DNA of 64,000 nt, taken from JACVRX01 sp035697245. GTDB taxonomy: Bacteria > Actinomycetota > Actinomycetes > Jiangellales > Jiangellaceae. The stretch is taken from assembly GCA_035697245.1 (NCBI GenBank), contig DASSDH010000192.1, positions 28,142-92,141 on the forward strand, written 5' to 3'. Below the pieces are notes generated by a model, which saw only the letters and a list, made by a program, of their open reading frames with translations, was not told the origin of the DNA and did not search any database. Positions 60,235-64,000 of the stretch are shown piece by piece (the stretch's first letter is position 1; each line of letters begins with the position of its first letter). Both the position numbers and the translations under genes were made by a program.

Positions 60235-60963
60235 TCAGCGGGGAGGCAGCACACAGAACTCGTTGCCCTCGGGATCGGCGAGTACCACCCAGGGCACATC
60301 GCCCTGGCCGACATCGGCGAAGGTAGCGCCCAGTGAGCGCAGCCGCTCGACCTCGCCGGCTTGGTCGTCACCCGCCAGCGGTGCCACGTCGAGATGCAGC
60401 CGGTTCTTGACGACCTTGGTATCCATGGCGCGAATCAGCTCCAGATAGGGCCCGCGACCCGCTCCTGAGCGCATCGCCGAGAAATGTGGACCGCCACGTG
60501 TCACCGGCCAACCGGTGGCGGCCGACCAGAACGTCGCCAGCATTGTCGGCGCGATGGCGTCCATCACGACCGCCGCGATCGGCCCGGTGTCGCGATACTC
60601 CTCGCGGGGTTCGAGAACGCACAACTCGTTGCCTTCCGGATCGGCGAGCACAGTCCAGGGCACGGCCCGCTGGCCCACGTCGACTCGGACCGCCCCGAGA
60701 GCATGCAACCGGTCGACGATCTCGACCTGCTCCTGCAGAGACGCGGACTGGACATCGAGATGGATCCGGTTCTTCGCGCTCTTCGGCACAGGAACTGGTA
60801 CGAACACCAGCGCGATGCCATCGTCGGCGGCGCTGACCGGTTCGACGGCAACCTCGTCGGGCTCCTCCATCACGATCGGCCAGCCGGTGACCTCGGACCA
60901 GAACTCCGCCAGAGCGACTGGGTCGAGCGAGTCGATCACGACGCAGTCGAGCCGGGTCGTCAC
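60235..60963 (-). CDS. Double VOC (glyoxalase/bleomycin-resistance-like) domain protein
   Basis: The 242-residue protein is an internal duplication of a VOC domain: each half has a D-x-LDPVALAEFWSEVTGWP or MDAIAPTMLATFWSAATGWP helix, an NRIHLDV or NRLHLDV strand and a DPEGNELCVL or DPEGNEFCVL end. These resemble the 'glyoxalase-like' actinobacterial family, whose substrates are unknown. It is on the minus strand, upstream of rpsB, and diverges from the M23 gene. Confidence 0.85.
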   Translation of the reverse strand: MTTRLDCVVIDSLDPVALAEFWSEVTGWPIVMEEPDEVAVEPVSAADDGIALVFVPVPVPKSAKNRIHLDVQSASLQEQVEIVDRLHALGAVRVDVGQRAVPWTVLADPEGNELCVLEPREEYRDTGPIAAVVMDAIAPTMLATFWSAATGWPVTRGGPHFSAMRSGAGRGPYLELIRAMDTKVVKNRLHLDVAPLAGDDQAGEVERLRSLGATFADVGQGDVPWVVLADPEGNEFCVLPPR

Positions 60964-61082
60964 GTACGAACCCTACGGTGGGCGACGAGCCGTCATCCAC
61001 AAGATCTCGAAGAGCCGGCGGGCATCCACAGGCCCCGTAGACCGACTCCCGGACTGACGGGTCGGCCGCGCATGGTGATGGT

Positions 61083-61736
61083 ATGTCGACGCCGCGGGTA
61101 GTTTCTCCACGCCGGGTTCTCGTCCACACGACGGCGGTGCTGCTGGGCTGCTCCTTTCTACTCACGTCGGCGCTCCTACCGGTACGGGCCGAGCCCGGCG
61201 GGTGGATGGCGCCGCTCGACCCGCCGCTCACCGTGGTTCGGGCATTCGACCCGCCAGCCGCGCGGTGGCTCGCCGGGCATCGGGGAGTCGACCTGGCCGC
61301 TGCTGATCGCGTTTCCATCCGCGCCACCGGCGCGGGTGTGGTGACCTTCGCCGGCCTGGTGGCGGGCCGTGGAGTCGTAGTGGTCGGCCACATCGGCGTC
61401 GCTGGCCAGCTTCGGAGCACCTATGAGCCGGTCGCTCCGACGGTGGCGGTCGGCCAGGTAGTCGAAGCGGGTGAGCCCATAGGCGTGCTGACGGCGGCCG
61501 GCGGGCATTGCCGGCCCGCCGTCTGCCTGCATTGGGGCGTACTGCGAGGCGGTTCATACGTCGATCCATTGGCCCTGCTGGATCCGGCGCCAGTTCGGCT
61601 GCTGCCCTTGGGGCAGGCGCTGCTCGCGTCCGACGATCGGCGGTTGACCGGCTCAGGCCCGTGGGTGAGCCTGCTCGTAGGTCCGGCGCAGTCGTTCGAC
61701 CGACACGTGCGTGTAGATCTGCGTGGTGGCCAATGA
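61083..61736 (+). CDS. M23 family peptidase-like exported protein
   Basis: The 217-residue protein has a signal segment (TTAVLLGCSFLLTSALLPVR) and an M23/LytM-like domain: LAGHRGVDLAAADRVSIRAT, VVVVGHIGVAGQLRSTYEPV and PAVCLHWGVLRGG. The final H-x-H pair of catalytic M23 enzymes reads Cys-Leu-His here, so metal binding may be incomplete and the protein may be a degenerate wall-binding relative. Similar genes lie next to rpsB in actinobacteria. Its 3' end overlaps the convergent xerC by 84 bp. Confidence 0.85.
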   Translation: MSTPRVVSPRRVLVHTTAVLLGCSFLLTSALLPVRAEPGGWMAPLDPPLTVVRAFDPPAARWLAGHRGVDLAAADRVSIRATGAGVVTFAGLVAGRGVVVVGHIGVAGQLRSTYEPVAPTVAVGQVVEAGEPIGVLTAAGGHCRPAVCLHWGVLRGGSYVDPLALLDPAPVRLLPLGQALLASDDRRLTGSGPWVSLLVGPAQSFDRHVRVDLRGGQ

Positions 61737-62594
61737 CGCATGTCCAAGCAGCTCCTGCACACTTCGCAGGTCCGCCCCGCCCTCAAGCAGGTGTGTCGCC
61801 GCGCTGTGTCGCAGCCCGTGTGGACCCAGGTTGGGGGCGTCGGGTACGGCGCGGAGTCGGCGATGAACGATCTCGCGGGCGGCCCGAGCGCCCAACCGTC
61901 GACCCCGCACGCCGACGAACAAGGCGTCTCCGGCTTCCTCGGCGGCGAGTACGGGTCGACCGCTGGTGAGCCAGTCCCGTACCCCGCGCTGGGCCGGCTC
62001 GCCATAGGGGACGGTGCGCTCCTTGCGGCCCTTGCCCATCACTCGCACGACCCGGCGATCGCCGTCGACGTCGGCACGATCGAGTCCGACGAGCTCACCG
62101 ACTCGGATGCCGGTCGCATACAGCAACTCCAGCACCGCCCGGTCGCGCACAGCGATCGGGTCCTCGGCGCCGGCGTCGTCAGCAACCGCTTCCAGCAACG
62201 CCGACGCCTGGTCCTGCCGAAGCACGTCGGGGAGAGCCCGGGTCCCTTTCGGACTGGCCAACAGCAGGCCGGGATCGAGGTGGAGTAGGCCTTGCCGGTG
62301 TGCCCAGGACGTGAACGTGCGGGCGGCCGACGCGCGGCGGGCAAGTGTGCTCTGGGACCGACCTTGGCTTCGCTGCCGCGCCAGCCAGCTCCGCAACGTC
62401 GAGACGTTCAGACCGTCGAGGTCGGTGCGGCCGAGGCGGACCAGATGGTCCATCAGGTTGGCGATGTCGCCGGCATACGCACGAACCGTGTGCTCGGACC
62501 GGTCGCGTTCTGATCGCAAGTGCGCACAGAACGCGTCCACGGCCGCGTCCAACGCAGTGGGCGGGTCCGGGCGGCTCGCGCCGTGGTTGTCCAC
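61653..62594 (-). CDS. xerC: Tyrosine recombinase XerC
   Basis: The 313-residue recombinase has the SAM-like N-domain (VRAYAGDIANLMDHLVRLGR) and catalytic residues Arg in ATGIRVGELVGL, His-x-x-Arg in HGLRHSAATHLLEGG, His in LLGHASLATTQIYTHV and the Tyr nucleophile in that last motif. With XerD it resolves chromosome dimers at dif, activated by FtsK (13015). GTG 62594 is used; GTG 62633 overlapping the dprA end is an alternative, as neither has a clear ribosome-binding site. Confidence 0.93.
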   Translation of the reverse strand: MDNHGASRPDPPTALDAAVDAFCAHLRSERDRSEHTVRAYAGDIANLMDHLVRLGRTDLDGLNVSTLRSWLARQRSQGRSQSTLARRASAARTFTSWAHRQGLLHLDPGLLLASPKGTRALPDVLRQDQASALLEAVADDAGAEDPIAVRDRAVLELLYATGIRVGELVGLDRADVDGDRRVVRVMGKGRKERTVPYGEPAQRGVRDWLTSGRPVLAAEEAGDALFVGVRGRRLGARAAREIVHRRLRAVPDAPNLGPHGLRHSAATHLLEGGADLRSVQELLGHASLATTQIYTHVSVERLRRTYEQAHPRA

Positions 62595-62625
62595 CGTTCC
62601 ACGGTCCGGGTCGGTGCTCGCCCGG

Positions 62626-63783
62626 TCAAGCACCGCCGCGCCGCGCGAGTTGCCAGCCCTCGGCGACCGAAACGACGAGCCCGGCCAGCGACAGCTCGGC
62701 CAGCGCCGCAATGCAGGCCGCTGCTGCGAGACCGGTATCCCGGCAGATCGCGTCGACGGTGACGGCCGTCCGCGCGGGCATCGCCTCGAGGACGTCCCGG
62801 GCGACCGGGGCGAGGTCGTCCCATGGCCGGGTCTCCCCGCGGGTGTCGGGCAGGGCATCGCTGCCGAGGTCGCCGACCATGTCGATCACTTCACGCGCGT
62901 CCGTGACCAAGGTGGCGGCGCCCTTGCGCACCAGATCGTGGCAACCCGCCGACAGTGCCGACGTCACCGGTCCGGGCATTGCCAATACGTCGCGGCCGAT
63001 GTCCAGTGCCCAGCCTGCGGTGTTCAGTGCACCAGAGCGAATCGCCGCCTCGACGACGACCGTGCCCCGAGTCATCGCTGCGATGAGCCGGTTCCGCGCC
63101 AGGAATCGAAGCCTCGACGGTCGTGAGCCCGGCGGCAGCTCGCTTACGACGACGCCCTCGTCGGCTATCCGATGCAGGAGGCCCGCATGCCCGCTCGGGT
63201 ATGCGGTGTCGACTCCGCAGGCAAGTACGCCGACCGTGGTGCCGCCAACCGCCAGGGTGCCGCGGTGGGCCGCCGCGTCGATTCCGTAGGCGGCTCCCGA
63301 GACGATGGTCCAACCGGCGGTCGCCAGGTCGGCTGCAAGTTCTGCCGCCACCCGCAGGCCGTACTCGGTCGCTGCGCGTGATCCCACAACGGCGACCGAG
63401 CGTGTGGTGACGGCAGCTAAATTCCCGGCGCCCCGGATCCACAGGCCGAGCGGCGACGGGCCCTGGCGTGGGCCGGCATCGAGAGTGACGTCGAGGATGT
63501 CCAGGCTGACCGGCCATTCAGCATCGCCGGGGCAGAGAAACCTTGCGCCCATCGCGGCTCCATGCGCGAGCTCGTGAGCGCCGTCGACGTCGGGCGCGCG
63601 CCGGGACATGCGCAGCTCTGGGTCCAGGTGCTCGGCACCAGTCCTGATCAATGCCAACGCCGACGCCGGGCCCTCTGCACGCACGTGTCGGGCGACCCGC
63701 ACGGCAGCCAGCGTCCCCGGCTCCACCAGCGCGCTCAGTGCCGCCCGCGCCGCCCGCTCGTCCGGCGAGCAGGCCGCCGTCAT
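62626..63783 (-). CDS. dprA: DNA-processing protein DprA
   Basis: The 385-residue protein shows VAVVGSRAATEYGLRVAAEL, SGAAYGIDAAAHRGTLAVGG and SRPSRLRFLARNRLIAAMTR of the DprA Rossmann domain, and a C-terminal winged helix (VDAICRDTGLAAAACIAALA). It protects incoming single-stranded DNA and loads RecA. The ATG at 63783 overlaps the comM stop as ATGA, so the two are co-translated. Confidence 0.94.
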   Translation of the reverse strand: MTAACSPDERAARAALSALVEPGTLAAVRVARHVRAEGPASALALIRTGAEHLDPELRMSRRAPDVDGAHELAHGAAMGARFLCPGDAEWPVSLDILDVTLDAGPRQGPSPLGLWIRGAGNLAAVTTRSVAVVGSRAATEYGLRVAAELAADLATAGWTIVSGAAYGIDAAAHRGTLAVGGTTVGVLACGVDTAYPSGHAGLLHRIADEGVVVSELPPGSRPSRLRFLARNRLIAAMTRGTVVVEAAIRSGALNTAGWALDIGRDVLAMPGPVTSALSAGCHDLVRKGAATLVTDAREVIDMVGDLGSDALPDTRGETRPWDDLAPVARDVLEAMPARTAVTVDAICRDTGLAAAACIAALAELSLAGLVVSVAEGWQLARRGGA

Positions 63784-64000
63784 CTCGGTATTCCCAGTCG
63801 GATCCCGACGGCCTCGGCCACATTCGACCGAGTCGGGGCCGGATGGCCAGCTAGATCGGCAAGGGTCCACGCCACGCGCAAGACTCGGTCTGCGCCACGA
63901 GCGGTGATCATTCCGCGCCGAAACGCTTCCTGCAGCGGTCCCAACGAGCCGGCCGGCGGGCGGAGGTCACGGCGAAGAACGGGACCCGGTACCTCGCCGT
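63780..64000 (-). CDS. comM: YifB/ComM family Mg-chelatase-like AAA+ ATPase, C-terminal part (cut by window edge)
   Basis: The frame runs from the right edge to a TGA that overlaps the dprA start. The last 73 residues include LGPLQEAFRRGMITARGADR and VLRVAWTLADLAGHPAPTRS, the C-terminal Mg_chelatase_C region of YifB/ComM. The ATPase core and Lon-like N-domain lie outside the window. ComM helps branch migration in natural transformation. The comM-dprA-xerC order is the conserved actinobacterial one. Confidence 0.88.
   Translation of the reverse strand, partial: GEVPGPVLRRDLRPPAGSLGPLQEAFRRGMITARGADRVLRVAWTLADLAGHPAPTRSNVAEAVGIRLGIPR

Noticed and set aside
1..64000. tRNA genes, CRISPR arrays, insertion sequences, integrases
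   Set aside because: No cloverleaf ends, regular spaced repeats, transposase motifs or att-like duplications were seen on reading; a tRNAscan/Infernal run was not possible.

Overview
This 64 kb window is a high-GC chromosomal segment of an actinomycete (Actinomycetota); I cannot place it to genus. The evidence is GTG starts and strong third-position G/C bias throughout, flavin-dependent ThyX, ClgR, a DivIVA-repeat protein, a deazaflavin (F420)-type nitroreductase, a DinB/mycothiol-transferase-type protein, and a gene order that from memory follows the Mycobacterium tuberculosis interval from clgR/pgsA/ftsK/rnj/dapA/thyX to rpsB/tsf, xerC and dprA.

Layout. (1) 1-8.3 kb, mostly plus strand: the end of a thioredoxin-reductase-like gene coupled to a cNMP-binding histidine kinase, two small redox enzymes on the minus strand, a probable remnant of an F420-dependent oxidoreductase, a DinB protein and the large helicase Lhr. 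(2) 8.3-19.0 kb, minus strand: thyX, dapA, rnj, ftsK, DUF72, rimO, pgsA, cinA, clgR. (3) 19.2-27.3 kb, accessory block: a membrane protein, the phenylacetyl-CoA epoxidase operon paaABCDE with a nested palindrome upstream, a stand-alone ClpC N-domain protein, GNAT, ASCH-wHTH, DUF2461, and AzlC/AzlD. (4) 27.3-40 kb, minus strand, core information processing: rimP, nusA, ylxR, infB, DUF503, rbfA, truB, ribF, rpsO, pnp, an M16 protease, dapB and a small TPR-like membrane protein. (5) 40-50.3 kb: a Tat-type lipoprotein and ferritin-like pair, sthA, proS, a CapA-like lipoprotein, GNAT, ispG, the site-2 protease and dxr. (6) 50.4-55.8 kb: CHRD protein, LD-carboxypeptidase, aldehyde dehydrogenase, a DivIVA-repeat/VOC fusion and an ATP-grasp-like protein. 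(7) 55.9-64 kb: rpsB, tsf, pyrH, frr, cdsA, a double VOC protein, an M23 protein, xerC, dprA and the end of comM.

Working together: lysine/DAP synthesis (dapA, dapB), the MEP pathway (ispG, dxr), phospholipid synthesis (cdsA, pgsA), RNA turnover (rnj, pnp) and translation (rpsB, tsf, frr, infB, rpsO, rbfA, rimP, proS) are all represented. Many junctions are 4-nt GTGA or ATGA overlaps, suggesting translational coupling.

Most unusual points: a palindromic repeat at 35049-35140 with a second degraded copy at 28111-28170; a duplicated ribosome-binding-site/start module at tsf that creates an out-of-frame 11-codon mini-ORF; a sharply AT-rich patch inside thyX; the DivIVA-VOC fusion beside an ATP-grasp-like gene; the orphan Clp N-domain protein; and the paa operator-like palindrome. 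No tRNA, rRNA, CRISPR array, insertion sequence or prophage was recognised.
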